Assembly (NCBI GenBank): GCA_963921425.1
Contig: OY992835.1
Span: 13,516,001 to 13,580,000, forward strand
DNA length: 64,000 nucleotides
Direction: 5' to 3'
DNA from: Dryas octopetala
Taxonomy: Eukaryota; Streptophyta; Magnoliopsida; Rosales; Rosaceae
The notes below the pieces were generated by a model that did not search any database, was not told the origin of the DNA, and worked only from the letters and a program-made list of their open reading frames with translations. Made by a program: the position numbers and the translations under genes. Shown here piece after piece: positions 48,444-59,022 of this stretch; position 1 is the first letter of the stretch, and each line of letters begins with the position of its first letter.

Positions 48444-48786
48444 AACTATATATTGATATAATGATAATTTTCTCAATAATTTTGAATAAGTCCCAAATTG
48501 AATTCCCACTACACAATCTTCTTTGAACTCCAAGATAAATACAAATTCCAGATTGAAAAAAAGATAAATAGAAATTTTAATTGGAGAAAAAAAAAAGAAA
48601 AATACAAATGCAGTAATGTCATAGGTATTAGGTCATTCGAACTGTTATTCAGCAAATAAAAAAGAAAAAGAAAAATTCAAAGAACTGTTATTCATTGTGC
48701 AGTACTCAACTTAATTTCCACGGTCAAAGAGTTATCAATTTTCATGAGACTAATCCATAGAGGCTTGGAAGGGTATATTAGCCTAT

Positions 48787-49319
48787 AAATTCTTTCCTTA
48801 CAAGAACCACAATATATAAACCAAAACTTAATACTCAAACCCTAATTCATGAATCATTTTCTTACTTTTTTTTGTCAAGATTTTATTGATTTATATATAT
48901 AGATATATAAGATATTTCTTAAAATGCACAACACCGATTAATTATTTCCTTATAGAAGTATATTCGTATAACAAGTCCTATGTATATTTTTCTAATTCGC
49001 TGGATATTTTTATTTTAGGAAAATGCTGGAGTTTTATTATTCAGTCAAATCAGAATACACAGTATTTGAAAGCCAAAGCGGCCTTTCATCAGTCCAACAA
49101 CTAACCAGCATGTGAAATAGCAAAATGTGTTTTGACAAAAAAAAAGAAAAAAAGCAAAATGTGCTAATGAAATTCAACATGTAACAAAATACACCATGAC
49201 TATATAGGCTAAAGTAACAAAACATGACTATATATAGGCCAATCATCATCGATCATGTGCCATAATTAAATAAGACTAGCTACCATTGTTTAATTATTAA
49301 ATAATCGCATCTTCTTGCT
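48787..49319. other. AT-rich intergenic DNA
   Basis: No gene or repeat recognised apart from short ATATAT runs near 48890-48910. Confidence 0.5.
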
Positions 49320-49930
49320 GCAATCCAATTAATTAAGTAAAAGTATAGATGCCAATCTTCTCAATTGGCTGTAGAATACAATTCCATTCTTGAGATTTGA
49401 GAATGGAAAAAGTATAGATGCCCATGGAAAGGGAGAAGAGTGGATCGAGGTGACCCCAAAGTCTCACTTTCAGCAAGATTTTTTTGTCATACATGTTGAC
49501 TTGTGTGTACAGTAAGGAAAAATCATCCAAGTCTTTGTGTTTTGTAACCTTGTTCAATGCTTAAGCATTTCATAAATTCATAATCTTAAAGAACTTTAAT
49601 TAGCAGCCTCCAGGATTTCATCATTTCGCTTTTATTTAAAAGGAATATTTAAATTTTTTTTATTTATTGCCGAGAGGAAATATGTACTTAAACATTCCCA
49701 AAATATGTATTTGTACATATAATTTCAGTATGTACTTCATGCTACCATACATGGTTAATTTATATATATGACGAAAATGAAGCATAATGTACAACATTAG
49801 ACATACATAAAATGTAGAGATTTATATGGTGAGCCATTGATTTTGTATATTAGAAAATCAATAATTTGAAGAAAGCAAGCCAAACAAAAGTAGGGATTAC
49901 AACAATATGGTCATTGTTAAATTCACTAAA
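49320..49930 (+). pseudogene. Relic of NLR 3' flanking sequence, upstream copy
   Basis: Several blocks match DNA downstream of the intact NLR gene in the same order: GTGACCCCAAAGTCTCA (49440 vs 54540), CCTCCAGGATTTCATCATTT (49609 vs 54700), GAGGAAATATGTACTT (49674 vs 54786) and a block of about 130 bp (49785-49925 vs 55480-55630). The order suggests that the tail of another NLR gene once lay here. No NLR coding sequence remains. Confidence 0.7.
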
Positions 49931-50844
49931 CTATGTGTGGAACATGGTGCTTTTCTTTCTCAAGGTTTTCAGCATCCAATAATGGAGATGCTTAAGCAAA
50001 GATATGCAGATGTCCCACCAAAGAAAGAAAAGCATCAAGAAAACTTCTTACAGTTTTGTTATTATAAAACTAGGGAGTCCTCTTATGTTATAGCTTATTA
50101 GAAAACAACATGTGGACTTAAATTTCACTACAGGTAATCAGGAATAGTACGTATTCCATAAAATATAAATAATATTTTGAATAAGGGGTTGTTGGGAGGA
50201 TGCTTCGACACTAAACAACATGAAAAAGAATATAGTTACTATTAAAAAAGCCCATTGTAGACTTTACTATATACTAAAAACACACATTTATATATCCAGT
50301 CCACCTTTTAATCGAAAGTTCAAACAATCTTGAAATTACCAGTCCACATAATTAGCATTCATGCTAGTGACTTACAAATACAATTACAATCATTTTTTTT
50401 AAGGTTTTTTTTTTCCCTGGCAAAAAAAAAAAAGGTTTTATTTTTTTTTTTTGAGCTTGTGGGTATAAATTTCTTCTAATGGTATATAATACTCCACAAG
50501 TAAATGTACCAAAAAACCATGTCAATGACTATTTTTTGGATGTAATCGATCCACAATGACTGAGTTGATTGCTTTTTCTTTGGACTGTCAATCTGTTTTG
50601 TGTATATCAACCGTCAATCATTTTCCCTTATCAATTATTGATTGAAAAGAATAGTGAGGGATTAAAGTGCAAAAGAAGAAGGAATGAATAAAAAAAAAAA
50701 AGTGATAATTAAGGAATAAAATGAAAAGAAAAAAAGAAGGAACAAGTAAGGAATGCATTCCATTCTTGTTGATCGCTAAGAGTGAATTAGTTATGATGCC
50801 GAAATTGCAATTGATCGAAGCAATTAATATTCTTCAACCTTATC
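49931..50844. other. Upstream region of the NLR gene
   Basis: AT-rich, with A and T homopolymers near 50390-50450 and 50685-50740. No gene is supported. Confidence 0.5.
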
Positions 50845-50852
50845 ACTATAAA
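50845..50852 (+). promoter_or_regulatory. Candidate TATA box of the NLR gene
   Basis: CTATAAAA lies 135 bp upstream of the ATG at 50987, which would give a leader of about 100 bp. This is one reason to prefer that ATG over the in-frame ATG at 50858, which would sit almost on the TATA box. Confidence 0.5.
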
Positions 50853-50986
50853 ACTGGTTGGGGAGAATAACTCTAGTACTGCAAACCAACACTACTTTCT
50901 TGTTTTTCCAAATATTGTGTGATCATTTGCATTTCATATCGCTCCTTTTTCTTTTTCCCACTATCAATTCATTTCGAACGTTAACA

Positions 50987-53893
50987 ATGGCTGAAGCGTT
51001 CATTTCCCTAATAGTGCAACAGTTGGGTTCGATCATTGGTCAACAGGTTGAACAAAAGGTGAAACTAGTCGTGGATGTTAAGAAAGAAGTTGCAAAGCTC
51101 ACTAGCAATTTCATAGCTATTGAAGCTGTGCTCCAGAATGCAGAGGAGAGGCAAGTGAAGGAGGCTGACGTGAGATATTGGCTGGATAATTTGAAGGAAG
51201 TATCCTACGAGATGGACGACGTGTTGGACGAGTGGAACACTGAAATCCTGAAACTACGTATTCAGAGAGAAGAGAAAGAAGCTGGAAATGCTCATGTTGC
51301 TAAAAAGAAGCAGGTATGTTTCTGCATTCCTGCCCATTGGGTTTATTTTGGCCAAGTCAGTAGTCAAGTAATTCTTCGTTATGACATTGGTCATAAGATA
51401 AAGGAACTAAATGAAAGGTTATCTTTGATTGCTAGTGAAAGACAAAATTATAACTTTCAATACGCAAAAAGAGGTAGTGAACAACTTGAACGACCAAAAA
51501 GCACTTCTTTTGTCGATACGACATTTGGTCGAGTAGACGAAAAGGAAATATTAGTAAGCAAATTGTTGAGTGAGAGTAGTCAAGGAAGTACAGCCCCCCT
51601 TGTCATCCCTATCGTAGGGATGGGAGGAATTGGCAAGACAACTCTTGCCCAATTGGCCTATCATGATGAGAAGGTGAAAACCCAATTTGACACTAGAATA
51701 TGGGTTTGTGTCTCAGACCCATTTGATGAGATCAAGATTGCAAAAGCAATCATTGAAAGTCTCAATAAATATGATAGTATTCTAAATTCAAATGAGTTTG
51801 AATCTTTATTGAAATGTATTGATGAAAACATTAAGGGAAAGAAGTTCCTCCTTGTCTTGGATGATGTGTGGGCCGAAGACAATAATGAGTGGGATAAGTT
51901 AAAGCTACCTTTGCAAAGTGGTGCTATAGGTAGTAGGATAGTGGTGACAACACGAAAAGATGAGGTAGCTAGGATGATGGGTGCAGCTACTCATAGTATC
52001 CGTTTGACGGGGTTGAGTGATCAAAATTGTAGGTCATTATTCTATCACATTGCATTTGGTGATAGGGTAGGAGATGAGTCCAAAGTGTTTGAAGATATTG
52101 GTGAAGAACTTGTAAAAAAGTGTAAGGGCATGCCTCTTGTTGCGAAGACATTAGGTGGTCTCATGCGCTATAAGAGAACAAGGAGAGAATGGCTAGATGT
52201 TTTGAATAGTAAAATATGGAAGTTAGATGTGGTTCAGAAACAAGTATTCCAACCATTGTTACTAAGTTATTATGATTTGGTTTCAACGGTCAAACGTTGT
52301 CTTTTATATTGTGTAATTTTTCCAAAAGATTATGTGATTGAGAAAGACAATTTGATTGAACTGTGGATGTCACAAAATTTTCTTAATTCAAATGGAAACA
52401 AAGAGAAGGAAATAGTAGGTCAAATGTATTTTGATAACTTGTCAATGCGATCTTTCTTCCAAGATTTTAAGAAAGATGAGAATGATGGAATAACTATAAG
52501 GTGCAAAATGCATGATATTGTGCATGACTTTCTACAATTTCTGACCAAGAATGAATGCCTTAGTATGGAGTTTAAGGGTGGCTATGAGAGTATGGAGTTG
52601 GCGGGTGATAAGGTTCGTCATTTTTCCTTAATGTTTGCACCCGAGGGTCCACTTGCTGTTTCTTTTCAGAATTGCAAAAGTTTGCGGACTCTCGCAACTT
52701 TTAATTCAAAAATTACTAGTTTTGGCCCAGAGTTGTTTTTACCATTGAAATGTCTTAGGACGTTGAATCTGAGTGACAACTCCATCCAAGAAGTTCCAGA
52801 GGAGGTTGGTGAGTTGGTGCACTTGAGGTATCTAGAGTTATCTAATAACACAGGTTTGAAGAAGTTACCTGACACTGTGTGTAATTTATTCAATCTGCAA
52901 ACTTTGCGACTTATTAATTGCGGTGAACTGGAAACCTTACCTGAGGCCATGGGAAAGCTGATTAACTTAAAGCATCTTCATGTTGCTGGAAGTTATCGAT
53001 TGAAGTTGCCAAAAGGGATTGGGAGGTTAACAAGTCTGCGAACGCTAGATGAGCTTGAAATTGATGGTGATGAGGACAAGGAAGCATTCAACTTAAGTGA
53101 TCTGAGAAACATGGACCAGCTTCAGGGGCGTCTTTCTTTAATTGTGAGGAATGTGAAAGATGCGAGTGATGCTGAGAAAGCACAATTGGTGAATAAGAAA
53201 CACCTTCTCTATTTGGGACTTCATTTTGATGGAGAAGAGCTGCCCGACACCCATGAAAAAATACTGAATGCCTTACAACCAAATCCAAATTTGGAATGTT
53301 TAGATATCGTTGGTTACAGTGGCACCACACCGTCTCCCAATTGGATGATGTCTTTAAACAATTTGACAAGGCTTCGGATCCATTGGGGTTCTTGTGAAGT
53401 TGTGACTCTTTTGGGGAAATTGGTGTCCCTTGAATGGCTGAGAATTGAGCATTTGCATTATGCGAGAAAGGTGGGATTTGGGTTGTCAAGAATAGAATTA
53501 GAAAGCAGGGCATCATCGTCGTCACTCGTTTTATTCCCAAATTTGAAACAACTTGTATTCAAGTACATGGCGGAATGGGAAGAGTGGGAAGTAATGGCAG
53601 GTGGGCAGGAGGAGGATTCTCAAATTACAATAATGCCATGCCTTTCTTCCTTAGAAATGTACCGCTGCTCTAGCCTACAAACACTGCCAGAGTTTCTACG
53701 GAAGACACCACTGCAGAATTTGAGCATCAATGATTGCGACATTCTAGCAGCAGGATGCCAGAAAGGCAGAGGAAAGGAGTGGCCCAAGATTTCTCACATT
53801 CCAAACATCATAATCGATTACAAGACTGTTCAAAAAGACGGAGTTTGGATCCAGCAAGACCACGAAGCCAAGGAGAATGCAGAGTTTAGCTGA
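50987..53893 (+). CDS. CC-NBS-LRR disease resistance protein, RGA type
   Basis: Intracellular immune receptor (NLR) that senses pathogen effectors and switches on by ADP/ATP exchange. One exon encodes 968 residues from the ATG at 50987 (MAEAFISLIVQQL, the usual start of this family). Order: Rx-type coiled coil (1-160) with an EDVID-like YEMDDVLDEW (74-83); NB-ARC with the P-loop GMGGIGKTT (about 211-219), kinase-2 FLLVLDDVW (287-295), GSRIVVTTR (315-323), GMPLVAKTLGG (381-391), CLLYCVIFPKDY (438-449) and MHD (508-510); then leucine-rich repeats (about 560-930). All nucleotide-binding motifs are intact. The LRR is fairly short and the protein ends with a polar tail. Its 3' side is repeated upstream and downstream, indicating a former tandem cluster. 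The target pathogen cannot be inferred. Confidence 0.95.
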   Translation: MAEAFISLIVQQLGSIIGQQVEQKVKLVVDVKKEVAKLTSNFIAIEAVLQNAEERQVKEADVRYWLDNLKEVSYEMDDVLDEWNTEILKLRIQREEKEAGNAHVAKKKQVCFCIPAHWVYFGQVSSQVILRYDIGHKIKELNERLSLIASERQNYNFQYAKRGSEQLERPKSTSFVDTTFGRVDEKEILVSKLLSESSQGSTAPLVIPIVGMGGIGKTTLAQLAYHDEKVKTQFDTRIWVCVSDPFDEIKIAKAIIESLNKYDSILNSNEFESLLKCIDENIKGKKFLLVLDDVWAEDNNEWDKLKLPLQSGAIGSRIVVTTRKDEVARMMGAATHSIRLTGLSDQNCRSLFYHIAFGDRVGDESKVFEDIGEELVKKCKGMPLVAKTLGGLMRYKRTRREWLDVLNSKIWKLDVVQKQVFQPLLLSYYDLVSTVKRCLLYCVIFPKDYVIEKDNLIELWMSQNFLNSNGNKEKEIVGQMYFDNLSMRSFFQDFKKDENDGITIRCKMHDIVHDFLQFLTKNECLSMEFKGGYESMELAGDKVRHFSLMFAPEGPLAVSFQNCKSLRTLATFNSKITSFGPELFLPLKCLRTLNLSDNSIQEVPEEVGELVHLRYLELSNNTGLKKLPDTVCNLFNLQTLRLINCGELETLPEAMGKLINLKHLHVAGSYRLKLPKGIGRLTSLRTLDELEIDGDEDKEAFNLSDLRNMDQLQGRLSLIVRNVKDASDAEKAQLVNKKHLLYLGLHFDGEELPDTHEKILNALQPNPNLECLDIVGYSGTTPSPNWMMSLNNLTRLRIHWGSCEVVTLLGKLVSLEWLRIEHLHYARKVGFGLSRIELESRASSSSLVLFPNLKQLVFKYMAEWEEWEVMAGGQEEDSQITIMPCLSSLEMYRCSSLQTLPEFLRKTPLQNLSINDCDILAAGCQKGRGKEWPKISHIPNIIIDYKTVQKDGVWIQQDHEAKENAEFS

Positions 53894-55631
53894 ACTCGTC
53901 CCAGCAATCTCATCCTCCTCTTCTTTTTGGTAATTAATTAAATAATTAAGCTCTTATATTAATTTATGTATTTATTCATTCTATCATCGATCAAACTTGT
54001 TTTGTTTTTTGTTTTCCCTCTGCATATTTTATGTGTAAATTAGCTGAATTTCCTTTCTGTGGAGGAGATTGGAGTTGTCAAGCTGATGAATGAGATGCTG
54101 TGTAATATGTCGGTAAGTTCAATACCTCTCTGTATATATTAACTTGAACTACTTATTGCCATAATTAAGACTGGCTACCATTAATTAATTGCATCTTCTA
54201 ATTGCTGTAGAATTAGGAGTAAATTCTTGAGATTAATTTGAGAAACGCATTCGATACATATGCAGTGCAGGAAGATTTTCATTTATCAACAAGTGAACTG
54301 ATTGATGCACCATTAATTTGACCGATTGATGATGAAGCTCTTACCTAAACTTTACAGGTAACTTAATTAATTATATGTCATCACTATCTCTAGTAATGCC
54401 TATATATTTATGTAATATATATGTTTAATGGTTTGAAATTGCACTTGCTAGCTCGTTTATTGTCAATTAATTCTAGATTTGTTACTACAGCCATGGGTTT
54501 GACATCATGGGATTTTCTTATCTCAGCGGCCCCAGATTTTCAGTGACCCCAAAGTCTCATTTGAATTCGATCATCATCAACTTATTTCAAGATTTTCTTG
54601 TCATATGTTGACCTCTGCACTGTAGTATGAGTCGTATGCCCAATTGAACTCTCTGTCTTGTGTTAACTCCATCTGTACATAAACTGTAATTATTAGCACC
54701 CTCCAGGATTTCATCATTTCTCTTGTATTTTACCCTCCAGCCCCTCACAAGGAGTATTAATTTAATGTTTTTCTTATTGCTGATAAGAGGAAATATGTAC
54801 TTGCACATTCACAGATATTAATTTGTACAAATAATTTCAGTAGTATATAAATTTCATGCTACCTATTTGGGTTAGAATCATTTTTTGATGATCTTAATTT
54901 ATATGTATCTGCATGCGGTATATACTTTTCTCGTTGAAAGGTACACTACTTGATTTAATTTTTGAATCCCCTAATAGTTTTAGGAGGTGCAATTCTAGTT
55001 TCATATCCAAATCTGTAATGAATATAATTTTAATTACGAATTTTCCATATGATAGAGAATCCCCTGCTGCATGGATTAACTGGTTTGTATCACTTACCTA
55101 GTGAGTTAGGGGCGCTTTTAATAATTTAATGTATATTTCATTTTCAGAGAGGTTCATTGAATTCCTAAACAATTCGTTACTAAAGACTTCATATTTAGTA
55201 ATCATCAGATCTCAGTGGAAGTGATCACTTTACTTTGTTTACCTCTATTAGTTTTTATCCCTGTTTTACCGAAAGTCCAATTAAATTTTGCTATAAAGCT
55301 ATAATGGCAATTAAACTGAAAGTTTGAGGTCATGTGAATATGTTTGGGCATGTTAAGTTGTGTAATAATCTCAGACCCAAAAAAAAAAAAAAATTGTGTA
55401 ATAATCATTTTTTTGGATCAAGATCATACCTCCTTAATTGATTCAAAAATTTGTAATGACCAAATTGATGCATAATGTACAACATTAGGCATGCATAAAA
55501 TGTAGAGATTTATATGGTGGGCCATTGATTTTGTATATTCAAAAATCAATAATTTGAAGAAATCAAGAAATTATCAGCCATGCAAAGTAGTAGAGATTAT
55601 AACAATATGGTCATTATTAAGTTCACTAAAC
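53894..55631 (+). other. 3' flank of the NLR gene, probable 3' UTR with an intron
   Basis: The segment ending ATGTCG|GTAAGTTC near 54113 looks like an exon with a splice donor, so a 3' UTR intron is plausible. Blocks at 53960-54130 and 54180-55630 recur as decayed copies at 57180-57420 and 49320-49930. No other gene. Confidence 0.5.
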
Positions 55632-56003
55632 AGTTAATTAATTACACTTACACCCCCCGAAGTTTATCGTCTTTTCACATACACTCCCTGGCGTTTCAAC
55701 AATTATACATACAACCCCTGAGGTTTCAAAACTATTGCATATAACCCCCTATAGTGAGACGAAAAATGATGAGAAATTATACAAAAGACATACTAAGGGG
55801 TTAAATAGCCTAATAAGATTACTCAAGGTGTAAGGTCAAATCTCAATACAAATATATATATTTTTTATTTTTTTTTCTCTTGTGCAGAAGGTTATATGCA
55901 ATAGTTTTGAAACCTCAGGAGGTGTATGTGTAATTTTTGAAACTCTAGGGATATATGTGAAAATATAATAAATCTCAGAAGGTGTAGATGTAACTAACTC
56001 TTT
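55632..56003. mobile_element. MITE with imperfect inverted ends
   Basis: The left end AGTTAATTAATTACAC and the right end GTAACTAACT are imperfect inverted copies. The inner arms (TACACCCCCCGAAGTTTAT versus its inverted partner near 55965) continue the symmetry. The motif ACTAAAC flanks both sides (55625-55631 and 56004-56010). The related DNA at 49918 lacks the insertion, which acts as an empty site. Class not certain. Confidence 0.75.
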
Positions 56004-56366
56004 ACTAAACTACGTGTGGAAAGGCAATACTTGGATCTACCCCTACGAAGCACCTCCTTGTCCACCCTTACTTATATGGACCAATTATATATGTGTCTTT
56101 CTTTTCAAAAAACAAAAAAACAAAATAGAACTTACCAACGTAAAGAAAATTTTCACATTCACCGAATAGAACCCTAAAAGTACCTTCTGTAGTACGTCTT
56201 CTCTTCTCTTATCTTCTCTTCTCCAAGCCAAAGTAACTTCAATTCCGACACAGCCATCCGCGACTAGAGTGGAGGTTATTTTCTAAAACCCAACGCTTTT
56301 ATAACCTGTAATATTTGAAATGAAAGTCAGAAAATAAAAAAACCATGGTTGATATTCTAGAACAGA
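56004..56366. other. Intergenic, nothing recognised
   Basis: AT-rich with a TCTTCTC-type pyrimidine run near 56200. No gene. Confidence 0.5.
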
Positions 56367-56999
56367 CAGGGGCGGATCTACAATGGGGTCAATTGACCCC
56401 ATGAACCCAGAATTGCTGGGCTTGAGAGAAATTTTTGACCCCATGAACTTACTGGCAGCAGTGGCAGGCAGAGGGGCAAGAGAAGGGCGCAAGTGTTTGT
56501 GAAAATGGCTGACAGAAATGAAGAACAAAATGATGAGGAAGATGAAGCTGTAAACGGTCACGTGAGATGCGTATGCTGTTTTTTGAATTCTAAACTTGCC
56601 AAAACGACGTCGTTTTGGCAAGTTAATTAAACCTCTGAGTACCAGCCAGGCAGCCACACACACATCATAGAATGACAAAAATTGAAACTTGGTCTGAATT
56701 CTGAATTTCTGAAACCACTGTGGCCCACTCGCCCCTGCTCCTCTACCCGCGCCGACGCCTGCTAGCCCTGCTCGGCTGCTCTGCTTGGCTACTTCTCCCT
56801 CGCGACGCGACGCCCCTGCTCCTCTACCAGCGCCGACACCTGCTGGCCCTGCTCTGCTTGGCTGCTGCGAACCTGCTACTTCTCCCTCGCGACGCGACGC
56901 GACACGGCGGCTGCTGCTGCTGGCCCTGCCCTGCTTGGCTGCTGCGAACCTGCTACTTAATCTTGCCCCCATAGCAGAATGTTTCTGGATCCGCCACTG
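56367..56999. mobile_element. Non-autonomous hAT-type element, GC-rich interior
   Basis: The left end CAGGGGCGGATCTA and the inverted right end (GGATCCGCCACTG) match the CAGTGGCGGATC terminus common in plant hAT elements. Flanks AGAACAGA (56359-56366) and AGAAAAGA (57000-57007) agree at 7 of 8 bases. The interior holds a GC-rich repeat of CTGCTACTTCTCCCTCGCGA-like units (56740-56960), strikingly different from the AT-rich surroundings. The long minus-strand frame across it is repeat-derived. Confidence 0.87.
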
Positions 57000-57179
57000 A
57001 GAAAAGAGTATGGGCTTGCATGTGCTTAGAATGATAGCTTTGGCTCTTGAATGGAACATTGATGGCTTTGTTTATCCTTGAATTTTGAGGCTTTTTGGTC
57101 TGTCAATCTCCATATGAGTAAAAATTTTCAAAAACTTAAGATATAAATTAGGGAATTGGGGTATGAGTTTTCAACTTCT

Positions 57180-57420
57180 GCAAACTTATAATTTATTCAT
57201 TCTATCATTGATCAAACTTATTTTATTCTTTGTTTTTATTTGTCTTTTGGAATTTATTTTCACCAAATATTAATGGTTTCTCTCTTAATTAATTAATATT
57301 TTAAGCGTAAATTAGCTGAATTTACTTTTGTGGAGCAGAATGAAGTTGTTAAGCTGATGATATTATTCATTACGTGTTATATATCAATATTTCGGTAAGC
57401 TAGCTTAGGTATGTGTGTAA
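57180..57420 (+). pseudogene. Relic of NLR 3' UTR, downstream copy
   Basis: Matches 53960-54130: TTTATTCATTCTATCATYGA, GTAAATTAGCTGAATTT, AAGCTGATGA and the splice-donor context CGGTAAG in the same order. It is the tail of a further NLR copy whose coding part is gone. Confidence 0.65.
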
Positions 57421-58568
57421 ATTAAGTACTCGATCTATATATTGTGTCTAAAGTCTAAACATTACACACACTCTTTTATTTTGAGAAAGTACACAATATC
57501 TTGTATATATGATAATGTTTTCCTAACATATATATATGACATGTTACGTTGTTAATTAGATTGTTAATATGAACTATATATTTAATAAAATAAAAATTGC
57601 CTAAAGTAACGGTTTAACGAATACTATTCCTTAAAAAAAACTTCATAAATATTATATATATTTATAAATCTATAAATCCGAGATGTGTTATTATATGAAG
57701 AAATTAAACTTGGGATTTCATTAAAAGTCATAATTGAATTGATACATGACAAGTTCCAATTCCTTTGTTTAGTATTATTAACTAAAAATTCTTAAATTTT
57801 TGTGTGCGGAAAATTGTGGAATTTTAAAGGCTAATTATAACTTTAAATTGCTCTTAAATAGGTATCATTTTCAAAATTCTAAAATACTACTCACGTACCA
57901 CTACCATCACCACCACTATCGTCATTACCAACACCACTGCCACTACCTCCACACCAAAACCGCCATGACCACCCTCAATGACATCACATATTTGATATTA
58001 CCACCACCCTTATTGTTGTCGCCGCCACCACCACACCTTTGTCACCATCGCTATCACTGCAACCATCACCACCCGCACTACCTTCATACCACTGTTATCA
58101 TTATCATAATCTCAACTTCCATTGTTGTTGTCAGTACCACCACCATCCTATCTCTACCACAATCACTACCACCTGTATTACTTTTAAATTTTATCGTGCA
58201 AAATAAATTAGCCAAACAACAATCTTTTTAAACTAAATAACTTTATATTTTATTTTTAAAATTATGTCATTCTAAAAAATTGCTTAGCATTTTCAAACTT
58301 CATCGTACAAACTCATTGTTAAAATCTTAGCTCAAATGTACAAAACTTAACACTTGAGATTCCTCCTGGCAAAAAAAAAATAACACTTAAGAGATTCCTT
58401 ATGACCAACAAAAAAACACACTAAAGATTCCGATTTCCGACTCCTAAAAAATCAAAGATTTGCTCCAAAATGCCACTTAGGCAGGCAACGCAACCACCGA
58501 TATATGGAAATTTGCGAGAAGAGTATATGCCTCGACGACGACGCTCATTTCTGACAATAACTTTTCCG
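57421..58568. other. Intergenic; CAC-rich low complexity
   Basis: 57890-58165 is rich in CAC/ACC triplets; its 143-residue frame is a repeat artefact. The rest is AT-rich. The last 150 bp are promoter-proximal to the TOPLESS-related gene. Confidence 0.6.
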
Positions 58569-59010
58569 TATAAATAGCAATAAAGACAAAGCAAACCCCA
58601 CACCCACGCACCCACACAGAGAGAGAAGGCGAGAAAGAGACGCACCTATAAAACCCCACCCACCCCCCAAAACCTTCCTTTCTCGGTCTCTGTATCTTCA
58701 ACTCTCTCTCTCTCTCTCTCAGTCGCGATCTGCAACTCTCACCAAGAAAAGGTAAATATGCACAAACACTCACATATTATATGCATATATGTTGTATAAA
58801 TATGCGTGTAAAGGTATTAGAGTGTGTGTCCATATATATATATATATATATTGGTTTTGTGGTTGTATATATTTGTTTGTCTCTGTATGTATGAGTGATT
58901 TGTTTGGCGGTGGCATTTGGAACTCAGAATTGAGGAATCGGACCGGTGAGTGAAATTTAGGGGGAATTAGAACCCTAATTTTGGTGGTTTTTTGGTTCCG
59001 TTGATCGCAG
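58569..59010 (+). promoter_or_regulatory. Core promoter, 5' UTR exon and UTR intron of the TOPLESS-related gene
   Basis: TATAAATA at 58569-58576 (a second candidate, CTATAAAAC, near 58647) precedes a CT-rich leader with (CT)n at about 58702-58720. A splice donor AAAAG|GTAAAT at 58751/58752 and an acceptor ATCGCAG at 59010 define a 259-bp intron within the 5' UTR, ending 12 bp before the start codon. Such leader introns are common in constitutively expressed plant genes. Confidence 0.65.
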
Positions 59011-59022
59011 GTAACGGCAACG

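Larger units (their letters stand above)
41781..48786. repeat. Segmental duplication, copy B
   Basis: Direct repeat of 12730-18152, about 29 kb away. It carries the full TMM gene and a kinase-leader remnant that copy A has mostly lost. Relative to copy A it lacks about 560 bp at 43803 and has gained a 667-bp retroposon at 47777. Confidence 0.95.

Noticed and set aside
49907..50101. 64-residue frame after the NLR relic
   Set aside because: Its first third is conserved non-coding flank shared with 55610-55630, and no domain is recognised in the rest. Not supported as a gene.
56283..57059. 258-residue minus-strand open frame
   Set aside because: It crosses both ends of a hAT-type element and is built from its GC-rich repeat (RREGEV-like units). 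No domain is recognised and it runs beyond the element into flanking DNA on both sides.
57800..58231. 143-residue frame rich in His, Pro and Tyr
   Set aside because: Translation of CAC/ACC triplet-rich low-complexity DNA with no family resemblance.
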